In this document: positions 44,305 through 54,231 of the stretch, in pieces
Numbering within the stretch: the stretch's first letter is position 1
Layout: every line of letters starts with the position of its first letter
From: Bimastos eiseni
Taxonomy: Eukaryota; Annelida; Clitellata; Crassiclitellata; Lumbricidae
Assembly (NCBI GenBank): GCA_959347315.1
Contig: OY365809.1
Coordinates: 42,896,542-42,960,541, forward strand
Reading direction: 5' to 3'
DNA: 64,000 bases
The notes under the pieces: model-generated
Told to the model about the DNA's origin: nothing
What the model saw: the letters and a program-made list of their open reading frames with translations, nothing else
The model's database searches: none
Made by a program: the position numbers and the translations under genes

Positions 44305-44640
44305 AATAGAATAGAATAGAGTGGAATAGAATGGCACGGAAAAGGATAGGATAGGATAGACAGTTATGCAATGGAATAGAATACCATACAATAACCCATA
44401 CCATTTAAGGAATAGAATAGCACAGAATGAAATGGAAAATAGCATAGAATAGAACATTATAGAATAGAATAACACATAATCGAGTAGAATAGTATAGAAT
44501 GAAAATTAGCATAGAATAGCATAGCTTAGAATAGAATAGCATAGCATAGCATGGAATGGAAAATAGAATAGAATACAATAACACATAATCGAACAGAATA
44601 GCATAGAATAGAATTGACTGAAATAGAGTAGAGCTGTTTC
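44305..44640. repeat. (AGAAT)n pentanucleotide tract
   Basis: Degenerate GAATA/GAATAGAATAG repeats with CATAG interruptions. Confidence 0.9.
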
Positions 44641-44644
44641 TGAC

Positions 44645-45354
44645 CAATTACAACACAATCAAAGCCAGATACTCCCTCCTTCATTCATTACTTCCTGCTC
44701 TGTTGCTTTCTGCTTCCCTTCCTTCCTCTTTTCTTCTTTGTTGTCTTCATTCATTCATCCATTCGTTTACACTTCCATCTCTCCTTCCATCTTCTGTTCC
44801 ACATATCCCCCTTTCCTTTCTCTTTAATTCCTCCTCTTCGTTTTCTTCCTTCAATCCTCCAATCTAATCCACCAACTCCTTTGAAGTCGTTTGAAAATAA
44901 GCCAGAGCGAATGAGCGAAGACATGAAATGAGAGGAAGATAAACTAGTGCAGCCGGACTCCGATGTGCAAACACAAAATGAGTAAAAAGAGGCAGAGTAT
45001 TCCTTCCTTAAATCTCGGATTATCAGATTCCTCGTGATAATGATTATTTTGAAATCAACAGGACCTACGTGGTCCGTAGACCGCCTCAGTTACACGAGCA
45101 ATATAATGTAAACAGATATTTTATGGAACGCTCCTAATTACGCCAGTAACAGAGTGCAACTGATAACCATAACCAAGTATTTTTATTGGTCCGTAAAGTA
45201 GACAAAGATATTATTAACATTGCAAACAAGGAGACCAAGCGCGATACAGTGAAACATGATAGCTTAACAGGTTTATGTAAGAGACGGATCAACAAGGAAA
45301 AAGAAAGAAGAACCCTAAGGAACCCAAAGGATCCTTTACATGACATGTTAAATA
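44645..45354. other. Intronic DNA, no exon seen
   Basis: A T/C-rich block at 44670-44880 resembles TTCATTCA tracts. 45186-45350 has an uninterrupted plus-strand frame of unknown meaning directly before the foldback element. Confidence 0.4.
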
Positions 45355-45590
45355 GGGGAGCATTGGCACTGTTGATACTAAGGCACCTTTCATACCATGT
45401 GATTATCTATATACTTACCTATTTAATAATGCCAGGCAGGGTACCAGCGTATTGGAAAGCCATTTCAATTACTAATTGGAATGGTTCTCCCAATACGCTG
45501 ATACCCTGCCTGCTATTACCAAATAAGTAAGTAGATAGATAATCACATAGTATCAAGGGTGCCTTAGTATCAAGGGTGCCAACTCTCCCC
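45355..45590. mobile_element. Foldback element with TA duplication
   Basis: The left end is GGGGAGCATTGGCAC and the right end GTGCCAACTCTCCCC, bordered by TA on both sides (45353-45354 and 45591-45592). Internal arms pair over most of their length: CCAGGCAGGGTACCAGCGTA with its complement near 45485-45511, and ATGTGATTATCTAT with ATAGATAATCACAT. About 236 bp, non-coding, in a CNBD intron. It is unrelated in sequence to the foldback element at 5542. Confidence 0.85.
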
Positions 45591-45626
45591 TACTGATGAA
45601 CAGACGTTATAGTGACTATCGAGTAC

Positions 45627-45754
45627 CTTGAGTGTTTCGTTGAAGAGACCTTGATCGATGATGAGCAGCTCACACTCTTCGTCTGCTATGATGCTTCCAC
45701 TGCGAATCGACTTAGCATCTACGAGAGCCATCTCTCCAAAGCCTCTACCAGACT
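45627..45754 (-). CDS. CNBD2-like protein, first cNMP domain (cassette exon)
   Basis: 128 bp between acceptor TTGGTATATAG and donor AAG|GTACTC, phase 1 to phase 0. It reads SGRGFGEMALVDAKSIRSGS, IIADEECELLIIDQGLFNET, LK. This is the phosphate-binding cassette of a cyclic-nucleotide-binding domain. FGEMAL carries the conserved Gly and Glu that hold the ribose 2'-OH. The usual Arg position after the loop is the R in SIRSGSI, by inspection. Ligand binding is plausible for this domain. The phase joins 48173-48369 exactly, giving SFESGRGFGEMAL. Confidence 0.93.
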
Positions 45755-45787
45755 CTATATACCAACACCACCAACACTAAGACCAAT

Positions 45788-45929
45788 TAATAATAACAAC
45801 AATAATAACAATAAGAACAATAATAATAATAATAATAATAATAACAATAATAATTATAGTAATAATAATAATAATAATAATAACAATAATAATAATTATA
45901 GTAATAATAATAATAATAATAACAATAAT

Positions 45930-45963
<34 letters not shown>

Positions 45964-46076
45964 GTAATAATTGACGGGTAGGGCAATTCCAGAATACATT
46001 TTCTTATTCCTATTAATGTTCTAGTCCCTGAGGGATCATGTATACCTCGGGGCAAAATAGTAATATTAATATTACT

Positions 46077-46157
<81 letters not shown>
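45788..46157. repeat. (AAT)n tracts flanking a 90-bp unique block
   Basis: AAC/AAT runs at 45788-45972 and 46076-46157. A unique block at 45973-46075 contains GGGTAGGGCAATTCC and CTAGTCCCTGAGGGATC. The second tract abuts the retroelement fragment. Confidence 0.9.
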
Positions 46158-47038
46158 CAGAGTCTGCTGAGGAACCATATGAACTTGCGAGTTCAGCACT
46201 CAACGCTTGGAAGACCCTGACAGATGCAGAACCACCAACAGGAGCAGCAAGTTATCGCCAGAAAGAATGGGACCTCCGATTCACAGACAAGGCATGGACA
46301 GGTCTGCTGGATTCCAATAACAATCCATGCGACCGTGCTCGCCTGCTGGCCTCACGAGCACCTCATTCTGGAGACTGGATGCTAGCGCCCCCTGTGACTG
46401 CCCTAGGCCTGCGCCTCTCAAACGAGGGTGTACGACTGGCAGCCGGGTTGAGGCTAGGAACGACGCTCTGCGAGCCACATTTGTGTCACCAATGTCAAGA
46501 GAGCGTCGTCGCAAAAGGGCTCCATGGACTAATTTGTAGAAGAGGCAGCGGAAAACATCAACGACACAGCATGTTGAACGATGTCATCTGGAGAGCTCTT
46601 GGCAGGGCGAAGATTCCAGCGCAAAAGGAACCTCTCGGCTTGCTAAGAGAAGATGGAAAGCGACCGGATGGCGTCACGCTCATTCCTTGGACACGTGGTC
46701 GATGTCTGGCATGGGATGTGACAGTGCCCGACACCTACGCCAAGTCACATCTTGTCGACACATCTATCAGAGCTGGCGAAGCAGCCGAACGCGCAGCTAA
46801 GACGAAGAGGGCCAAGTATTCCACCATAACCAACACCCACGACTTCGTAGCCCTCTCCTTGGAATCCGGCGGCGCTTGGAGCAGTGAAGGACTGCAGTTC
46901 ATCTCAGAGTTGGGTAGTCGAACGAGTGCTGCAACCCACGATCCAATGGAGACGTCATTTCTGTTCCAACGTATCTCAGTTGTTCTTCAGCGTGGGAACG
47001 CAGTCTGCCTCTTCGGGACATTGCCAACACTCCATTAG
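46158..47038 (+). pseudogene. Retroelement C-terminal fragment with endonuclease-like domain
   Basis: One frame runs from the AAT repeat to a TAG at 47036, about 292 codons, without an N-terminus. Landmarks in order: AEEPYELASSALNAWKTLTD, RAPHSGDWMLAPPVTALGLR, a Cys/His cluster (CEPHLCHQCQ...GLHGLICRR), RHSMLNDVIWRALGRAK, KRPDGVTLIPW, then LAWDVTVPDTYAKSH. The order Cys/His knuckle, RH..LND helix, then PD...D resembles the restriction-like endonuclease tail of R2-type non-LTR elements. Similar tails are common in marine invertebrate retroelement proteins (from memory). Only the 3' end is present, antisense in the CNBD intron. Its 3' flank ends ATGTGAAACATATATG and (AAT)n. Confidence 0.75.
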
Positions 47039-47077
47039 CTCATCATGGGCGATAACAGCATAATGTGAAACATATAT

Positions 47078-47091
47078 GTATAATAGTAATG

Positions 47092-47134
<43 letters not shown>

Positions 47135-47135
47135 T
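47078..47135. repeat. (AAT)n tract
   Basis: AAT run with AAC, following the retroelement 3' end and possibly its tail. Confidence 0.9.
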
Positions 47136-47139
47136 AATA

Positions 47140-47820
47140 ACAGCAACAATAATAGTAGGCTCTAAAGTAAAAAAAGTATAGATTTCAAACTGACAAAGTG
47201 CAACCTGATAACAAACATAGTACGAGCAAATGATGCTGTTATAGCGCCTTTTCACGGTTTGGAAAGACTCTAAAAAAAGTTAGCAAACACATAGCAACAG
47301 CCAGCGAACTATTGTCCATCTTGCCAATCTTGGGGTCACCGCCTAAGTTCCCATTACCACCCCTTCTTAGATTCCGATCACGCCCTTTCGAGTTGACCGG
47401 GGAATCTTATGATAATTTGGTTCAGCGCTGGAGTAACCACTTGGGACTCTAAAGGGGTCACGACAAAGAACTTCGTTTCCTCTTAGTCCCTTCAACCGAA
47501 CTTTTGGCCCTTTTAACCGAACGCTTTCTCCTTTCAACGGCACTCTTGATACATAATAAGAGTTTTCTACGTTATCTTTGACATGCGACAAGAGTTTTAA
47601 TTGCAAAAATAAGGCTGGACACGGTCGCAGGTCTTACGTTGTTACTACGTTGCATGGGAAAATAATCGAGCTGGGGTCAAGGCGTGACCCCCAACTTTTG
47701 TCAGTTACTTAGCTGCAATGGTTAGAGGGAAATGAACTAACAGGTTAGAAGAAGAGCCAGAGGTTTGAACGACCAACACCATTCACGACAACTAAAATAG
47801 TGGTCGTCGACACAAAGTCA
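47140..47820. other. Intronic DNA, no exon seen
   Basis: No splice-flanked open frame or known repeat recognised. Confidence 0.45.
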
Positions 47821-47824
47821 CGCC

Positions 47825-48155
47825 TATGACGATGACGATAATGATAACGACAACGATAGTGACGTTGATGATGACGATAACGATGACGATGTTAATAACG
47901 ATGATAATGACAAAAACTAACGATGACGATAGCTGTGATGACGAAAGCGATGACGATTTTGATAACGATAATAATGATGATGTCGACAAAGATGATTATA
48001 ACCATAACGATGTCGATGTCAACCACGATGATTATAACGATAACGATGACGATGTCGATAACGATGATGATAATGGTGACTATGACGATATCACTGACCA
48101 TTGCGAAAAAGATAACAATGACGGCGACGACAAAAATAGCAATAACTAACGATAA
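47825..48155. repeat. (GATAAC/GATGAC)n tract
   Basis: Interrupted GAT, AAC and GAC triplets reaching to about 20 bp from the donor of the CNBD exon at 48173. Confidence 0.9.
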
Positions 48156-48172
48156 CGATAATGATTCCATAC

Positions 48173-48369
48173 CGAAGCTTGTGATGTATCCACCGAATTT
48201 CGATCGGTCAAGTCTGAGGTATCGCTTTCCACTTCTATCCCAGACCTCCTCCCACTTATCAGCAGCGCCCGTCACCTCACGACCTTCGACCTCGCCTTCC
48301 TTGTCGGGGTCATCGAGTGCAGCCAGGTCGATGTAGAGAGACGCCTTTCCCGACAGCATTATGTAGAAA
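48173..48369 (-). CDS. CNBD2-like protein, first cNMP domain (beta roll)
   Basis: 197 bp between acceptor CTTTTCTGATAG and donor TTCG|GTATGG, phase 2 to phase 1. It reads FYIMLSGKASLYIDLAALDD, a charged insertion (DPDKEGEVEGREVTGAADKW), then WDRSGKRYLRLDRSKFGGYI and TSF. FYIMLSGKASLYID is the classic cyclic-nucleotide-binding strand-turn-strand. The 30-residue acidic insertion between strands is an elaboration not found in PKA or CNG channels. Both junctions restore the frame with neighbouring exons (GDCFYIMLSG and SFESGRGF). Confidence 0.93.
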
Positions 48370-48442
48370 CTATCAGAAAAGACTCAGATGTAAACTAGAG
48401 ATTTTATGTAGCTCATAAGCACGCATTTATGCGTTGCATGGT

Positions 48443-48514
48443 GGTGTTGGGTATGATAATGGTGATGCTGCTGCTGTTGCTGATGATAATGATGACGGCG
48501 ACGACGACGATGAT

Positions 48515-48546
<32 letters not shown>

Positions 48547-48650
48547 CGATGATGATGATAAAGATTATGACGACGATGACGAGTACGATGATGATGATGA
48601 TGACGTTGATGACGATGATGAAGGTTTAGGAGATGATGGAGTTGGCGGCG
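48443..48650. repeat. (GATGAC)n tract
   Basis: GAT/GAC triplets with poly-Asp frames, simple sequence. Confidence 0.95.
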
Positions 48651-48759
48651 GCCTTGATGATCATACAATGATGGTTACCATGACAACGACGACGCCGACA
48701 ACGACGACACTAGTGACATTGGTGATGATTAGGACAACAACGACGGTTGCCCTACTCAC

Positions 48760-48847
48760 CAGTCGCCGACTGCACCCTGTCGAATGATGACTTCATCCCT
48801 CGGAACCTTCTTGTAGTCGCACCAACGTAAAAGCATCTTCAGCTTAT
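48760..48847 (-). CDS. CNBD2-like protein, first cNMP domain (N-terminal part)
   Basis: 88 bp between acceptor CGCTGTGCAG and donor ACTG|GTGAGT, phase 1 to phase 2. It reads DKLKMLLRWCDYKKVPRDEV, IIRQGAVGD. This matches the start of a cyclic-nucleotide-binding domain, where a helix precedes a strand and the IRQGxxGDxF turn. Joined to the previous exon it reads FHALEKDKLKMLLRWCDYKK. Confidence 0.92.
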
Positions 48848-49009
48848 CTGCACAGCGACGTCACAACTTAAACGTCATATGCGACGTCACACGCCTATAG
48901 CTACATGGCGTCACGACTCACGAATCGAATGTCATGTGACGTCTTGCTCAGGTAGTATGAGATCAGGCAGTTTCACAAATAGGGTCAAGAAGTATTGCAG
49001 ACAGGACTA

Positions 49010-49255
49010 GACAGTGTCACATTGAGGACACATATATGGCTAAGCAGCATCACATATAGGACTAATCAGTGTGACACTTAGGACTAAGCAGTGTCACATA
49101 TAGGACTAAGCAGTGTCACATATAGGACTAAGCAGTGTCACATATAGGACTAAACAGTGTCACATATAGGACTAAGCAGTATCACATAATTTTAGGATTA
49201 AGCAGTGTGACACCTAGAGTCAGTTTGGACTAGTGTCACATATAGGACTAATATC
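49010..49255. repeat. 22-bp minisatellite
   Basis: At least four near-perfect copies of a 22-bp unit beginning GTGTCACATATAGGACTAAG, with degenerate copies on both sides. Confidence 0.95.
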
Positions 49256-49309
49256 AGAGGCCAAAGCATGCCAGTTAATTTAATTAGCAATTACACTGAC
49301 AAAGCGAAC

Positions 49310-49454
49310 CTTTCTCGAGGGCGTGGAAAGGGGTTGCGATCTTGGCAAACCACGGAATGAGGACCTCCATCTCCTCATCGCTTCGTTCTGCTTCCGGTCT
49401 CTCGATCAAAGCAACGGCTCTCCTCAGCATCCGGCTGCCTTGTTCCGCCATCAT
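49310..49454 (-). CDS. CNBD2-like protein, first recognised exon
   Basis: From ATGATG (49449-49454) through 48 codons to donor AAAG|GTTCGC, ending in phase 1. It reads MMAEQGSRMLRRAVALIERP, EAERSDEEMEVLIPWFAKIA, TPFHALEK. An ERPxxxRSDEEMEVLxPWFxKIxxF helix leads into CNBD domains. The ATG is taken as the start because the frame opens there and no good acceptor precedes it, but an upstream coding exon is not excluded. With the other exons the gene spans about 10.6 kb and would give roughly 710 residues plus the missing exon. Human CNBD2 is shorter, about 576 residues from memory. Confidence 0.82.
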
Positions 49455-50265
49455 GTCACTTTCATATTACCTCTATGGTAGAGCGTGGACGAAGGTAATA
49501 GGCCTACCTGTTGAAGGAAACTTCAATTAGTGATTGTTAAATCTCAGCAGTGCACAGTTTCATTAATGAGAACATTGTAAATAATAAAAAAACATTACCC
49601 ACCAACGTTTAACAAGAACAGTCTTCAAGGACATTAACTACTTAGCGACCACATTAATTTACCATTTATAAATTACATTTACCATTTAGACCTATCAAGA
49701 GCATTTAACATTTTGACGACAACCCTTAGCACGTAACGAGAACAATTAATAAGAACATCATGATCGAGTAGGCCTACACTGCAAGAATATTTAGGAAGAT
49801 CATTTAGGCCTATTATTTTGATCTAGCGAGGGTATTAAATAAGAACTCTAGGTATATAGCAACAACATGTCACCTTTTACACTAATATTTCCCATTTTAG
49901 CATAGAAAGAACACTATTTGATACATTAAGCATTTTAACAAAACATCCACGAGAACATTGTAGGTTAGGCCTATTATTTAACAAGAATGTTCAGCATTAA
50001 ATAGGCCGATAAATAGCTCGCGATATACTTCGTAAGAACAGAAGAGAGGCTCACATGCCCATAACATGTTACGTCTGCTTTATTAAGTGTCGGCAATCAT
50101 TAAGTCAATCTTAACTGAGTCTTGCTTACGGCTGAGGTCGATTAAAGAACAGTCTGTTGTGTCCTCCGATTTTGTCTCAACAGGAGTCAGTTCATCCGCT
50201 GTCGACAGCAGTATGCTTTACTGCCAGATGCCCTACGGTGGCCCATAACGAACGACTTAGTACGC
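49455..50265. other. 5' flank, rich in TAGGCCTA
   Basis: AT-rich sequence upstream of the CNBD start with four exact TAGGCCTA palindromes (49499, 49769, 49805, 49967). No promoter element can be named with confidence. Confidence 0.5.
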
Positions 50266-50354
50266 CAGCGTTTCCCAATCTTTTTGGCCGTGGAACCCTT
50301 GTGAACTTAAATCTGTTTGGCAGAACCACGTCCAAAACTACACATGCTCCGCTG
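50266..50354. mobile_element. Short hAT-type MITE
   Basis: Starts CAGCGTTTCCCAATC with CCGTGGAACCC inside and ends GCTCCGCTG, giving CAGCG/CGCTG ends over 89 bp. The interior resembles the end region of the element at 59410-59769. Flanking octamers TAGTACGC and TAGGTAGT match poorly. Confidence 0.5.
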
Positions 50355-50444
50355 TAGGTAGTGGGTACAAACGCACGAGAAAGCAGGTAATGATCGCTAG
50401 AGGCCAACATTAGAATAATAACAACACAAATATCTATGACAGTC

Positions 50445-50540
50445 AGTGGTTAAAGTGGTTTGGGTGAGCAGTCGGAACTGCAAGGTTCGAATTGATTCGA
50501 TAGGAGACAGGACCATCTATGTCTACCCCTAACCAGGCCT
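50445..50540 (+). mobile_element. tRNA-derived SINE head
   Basis: TGGTTAAAGTGG (A-box-like), then GGAACTGCAAGGTTCGAATT (B box) at tRNA-like spacing, followed by an unrelated body to about 50580. It does not fold as a full tRNA. Confidence 0.5.
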
Positions 50541-51020
50541 TACGCAAATTTAAGAATTGTATTCTTCGATGAAACCGCATTCCACATTTAAAAAATGTAA
50601 ACGAGAATACATTTTAAAAATCAAAAAATCAAAATAATTTACATTGATTTTTTTTACATGTATCATTTTTCTTTCCCTAAAAGTAAATATGAATCCTGCA
50701 GATTTTTTGAACAAATAGATATACATATATACAACCTAATGTCTATAATATGTCGAGTTCAAACTCAAAGAGCAAGGGTTCGGATCACACATACAGTTAG
50801 GCCTATATTGAGCTAGTCAAATAGCCAACTGTAGCTACATGGACCTAACAAAAGAGAAAATGTTAAAGAAATTCATCAGTTTATGATGTTGTCTACACAT
50901 GAAAAACTCAATAGACAGCTGTAATTAACCTGAGTGAGGTGCAGAATTAATATATTCATTTTGCTGAACCCCTTTCACACTCGCCGTGCTTAGCCTGCTG
51001 GTTAAGGTGTTTATTCGATT
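50541..51020. other. AT-rich DNA, no gene recognised
   Basis: Nothing supported except TAGGCCTA at 50798. Confidence 0.45.
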
Positions 51021-51960
51021 CAGCAACTCTTGGAAATGATCAGCAACCCTGCCATCTTTACTATCTTAAATATCTCGATAATTCTTGCCCCAGAGCAGCA
51101 TACTTACGTAGGAACTTACCACGTAAATGAACAAATTATCTCTCACCCCTCAGGGTCGAAATCATTTGGTCAAGCATTGGGATCAAGAGATCTGACACTA
51201 GAACTACACAGATCCTTCTCCGAATCTGCCAACAGCTTTTTGTCATGCCGTCTACCAATGCTTGGTCAAACTGGCCTCGATAAATTTCCCTCTCTTTCCC
51301 ACTGCAAGTAGCAAACAATACACCCTTGAAAGCTTTTGCATCTGCAGCCTGACCAGTTTCAGAGTAGTACTCAGTCATTTCTAGTCGCAATGACTTCGAT
51401 TCGTCTTGTCTGGAGTAGATGATCAACGGAAAGAGTGATATAAACTATCTGCAATGCTAAGGACAAATCGGCCAACTTTTCCAGGGCATCATACACGAGT
51501 CTTTGTGAAAACAGGGTTAGCCAGTTTCATGACCGTTCCTAACAATTTCTGTTGCTCTAAATCAGCTCTCCAACTACTCGGTGATCAATTGCTGAAAAAA
51601 TTGATCAAACACACTTTTGGATTGCCGAACATCTCTAACCAAGACCAAGAGCTACATTTGCACGCTACACTTGTCCGCTCCTTCATCAAATTACTGCTGC
51701 TCACTCTGTGTAGACTTCCAAACTTGGCGGTTGCGGTACCTGGACCGGGTTCTGCGTTCTGCTGCACATCTTGTCGGTTGCATTCCGAAATGTGGCCACG
51801 TCTCCGGCAAGATGCTGGATGCGCTCCCCTAGCCACTCCTCCATCAGCGATTCTTGTACTCCATCATCGCTCTGATCTGGTAGTCCTTGGCTTCTTGCCA
51901 GGTCTCGTCTCTGCCGATCATCGCAAACTCTGACACATCTTTTAGTGCACCGGGTTGGGC
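51020..51960 (-). pseudogene. Decayed hAT transposase (ZNF862/KIAA1586-like)
   Basis: Minus-strand pieces in shifting frames read KLANPVFTKTRVYDALEKLA and DLSLALQ, then TGQAADAKAFKGV, then YRGQFDQALVDGM, then KLLADSEKDLCSSSVRSLDP. These follow the order seen in ZNF862/KIAA1586-type hAT proteins (helix with LxDLSxALQ, a variable loop, FxxALxDxM, LLxD...LDPxxWP). Several stops and frame breaks intervene. Upstream at 51840-51960 are frames EFAMIGRDETWQEAKDYQIR and LMEEWLGERIQHLAGDVATF, which I cannot place. It is a remnant with no terminal repeats found. Confidence 0.5.
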
Positions 51961-52265
51961 TAATTACCGCCCTGAAATTTCAATCAATGACTTCAGATAT
52001 AATTATGTCGTTAGACTTAATTTAACTTCCACTGATCTGCATTCCGAAGGACAGTAAACGATGGTAACCACACTGGCTACATTAACGACGCAATTAAATA
52101 AAAGTTTGAAGTAGATACTGCTTCGACGTATATTCGTTGACGATACAATGTGCTGTAAAGTGTAAACTTTGGCTTTGCAAAATACGTAGATATATCACAC
52201 AGCACAACTTAAAAACAGAGATCCCTAATGTGTGAAATTACAGGATCATCTGCGTGACATATATC

Positions 52266-52758
52266 CAGTGTTGTATGCAAGACTTGAAACTTCAAGACCA
52301 AGACGAGACCGAAACAGTGAGTTGCCGAGACCGAGACAGTGAGGTACCGAGACCGAGACCGAGACAAAGACACTAGGTTCAAGACAGTACAAGACAGTAA
52401 AAGACAGTAAAAGACAAGTTGTCCTACTTAAAATGGTGTAAAATGCCAATGTATCAGTTTTCGGGAATAATGTTTATTTGTAATTTAAATTTGAAACTTA
52501 TAATGTATATAGTACAAATTCCTGAAAACAGTTTTTATATTGCCGCGCAAGATTTTAAGACAGTTCACGCGAAACTTATCAAGACAGCTCGTTCGAGACA
52601 GAACAAGACATTCACTTCAAGACAGTTTCTAAAAATTCGAGACACTACCTCGAGACCGAGACAGCAGGCTTCCGAGACCGAGACCGAGACCGAGACACTA
52701 AAAAACTGTCTCGAGAAGTCTCGAAACCGAGACACTGTCTCGAGACCATACAACTCTG
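52266..52758. mobile_element. hAT MITE family B, GAGACC-rich
   Basis: A 493-bp element. Ends are CAGTGTTGTATG and, inverted, CAGAGTTGTATG (11 of 12). The flanks are identical octamers CATATATC (52258-52265 and 52759-52766), a perfect 8-bp target duplication. The interior is largely CGAGACCGAGAC and AAGACAGTAAAAGAC repeats with partly palindromic TCTCGAGA words. Non-coding. Confidence 0.9.
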
Positions 52759-52766
52759 CATATATC

Positions 52767-53538
52767 TACAATAGGCAACACACAATGAATTCAGGAAACT
52801 GCAGGACAGGATCTATATAGACTCCATTGCTCTAGCTACACAATAATTGTAGGTCTGTGATTCGTAATTATTTAATATTTAATTTTGCAGGTAATTTGTC
52901 ATTTTTGAAGCTTCCCACGAGCTCAAAGAATGCTGAAGTTCAAATGTATTGGACAGACCGGAACGCGCCTCTCAATCGGTAGGTGGTGTAGTACGTGCTT
53001 GAAATTATAAATAATAATTGGTATTATTGTGGTGGCCTATTTATGAAATTTTAACGTATTCATTTGTTGACTAAACGAAACTGCATTCCTTTCTGTACGA
53101 TGATTGATGTAAAATTAATATTAATTAAATCTAATATTGTACACTCCATTTCCGACTGCCCAGACTTTCACGTCTGCGTTCATCTGTTTCATGCTTGGGT
53201 ATCGGACGACAAGGGACAACCCAGACTTTCACGTGCCTCTTGGTCCATTTCCGTGTGTTGCATACCGGCCTCACACGCATAAGTTATCATGAACACGATT
53301 GACCGTCCTCTGCGTTGGCAATTTTCCGCCAACACCGTAATATATTCTGAGACTTCGGGAAACCGGGAGGAGTAACTGTGACTAACGTAGGTAACAAACA
53401 AGAGTACTTATCGAAAGACCATAAAGCCATCAAGAAGAGTTATTTGACTTGTAACCTGAAGGTATCAATCGGCACCAGTGTTTTCTCTTGTTTGTAACGT
53501 TCTCTTCTAACGTGTTCACCCTCCACGTGTATTTCCAG
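52767..53538. other. Possible decayed duplicate of the next exon unit
   Basis: 53150-53400 contains segments parallel to 53480-53790: CGGGAAACCGGGAGGAGTAA versus GGAAACCTGCGAGAGTAACT, and ATCGGCACCAGT downstream of each. Frames are interrupted. It suggests a tandem array of diverged exon-like units, not an active exon. Confidence 0.3.
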
Positions 53539-53772
53539 CGGATCCTTCGGGAAATTCCCGGTATTTCTATTGAACGACCACCCGAACTCCTTCACGGTCT
53601 GTACCCCTCTCGACCACCAGGGCCTCTCTGACTATATGCGTTCGCTAATCCTGGGACTTACCCAGTCTGTCACGGCCACTCGAACTTCCACGGTCTCGGT
53701 CACACGAACTTCCACGTGTCCGACAACTCAAGTGCTGCTGGAAACCTGCGAGAGTAACTATGACCAAACTAG
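53539..53772 (+). CDS. Candidate internal exon, unknown
   Basis: 234 bp, phase 2-2, between a good acceptor (GTTCACCCTCCACGTGTATTTCCAG) split here as GTATTTCCAG at its core and donor ACTAG|GTAGCC. It codes GSFGKFPVFLLNDHPNSFTV, CTPLDHQGLSDYMRSLILGL, a Thr/Ser-rich part (TQSVTATRTSTVSVTRTSTC), then VLLETCESNYDQTR. Three cysteines and a TATRTSTVSVTRTST repeat suggest an extracellular domain. The family is not recognised and no partner exons were found. Confidence 0.35.
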
Positions 53773-54130
53773 GTAGCCATGTATATATATTAACGAAACC
53801 GTACATGGAAAAGAATATGCGAAAACAAACTCAATTATTGGGGTTTTCGGCACCAGTCACGACCGTTTCTTGTAATCGTCGAACGCACCAATGGGATCAC
53901 CTTCCTCGAACGGACGTTCCGAAGAAGTTTTATTGAAACACATGCGTTCCGAGAGTTCCATTGCATTGTGAGCAGTGGGCACGCAGACACAGGATTTAGA
54001 GAGCAGTGGGAACGCCATTCCCACGCGTTCCCACCCACTTTAAACTCTGATGACAGTGGCATAAGAATTCTCATCCATGTAAGCAAAAAGCCTCCTATGA
54101 AAATATTTTATACATCATTTTAGCTTGTTT
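53773..54130. other. Unique DNA, no gene recognised
   Basis: TTTTCGGCACCAGT at 53845 echoes the repeat unit described for 52767-53538. Nothing else supported. Confidence 0.4.
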
Positions 54131-54137
54131 TTTAAGC

Positions 54138-54231
54138 TTATTGTTCACACTGAAAGTTTTCCGCGGAACCATTGTCTTCAACTCGCGGAGCCCTGCGGTT
54201 CCGCGGAACACAGTTTTGCAAACGCTGTAGT
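54138..54231 (-). mobile_element. hAT-type MITE end (family C fragment)
   Basis: The inverted sequence starts CAGCGTTTGCAAAACTGTGT, then TCCGCGGAACC and GTTCCGCGGAAAACTTT. It aligns with the left 90 bp of the element at 59410. Only one end is present. Confidence 0.65.

Noticed and set aside
45612..46220. Asn-rich and Ile-rich frames around 45.6-46.2 kb
   Set aside because: AAT microsatellite translations. The only real coding part is the minus-strand CNBD exon 45627-45754.
49010..49255. CRISPR-like or regulatory array
   Set aside because: 22-bp head-to-tail copies without spacers. A minisatellite.
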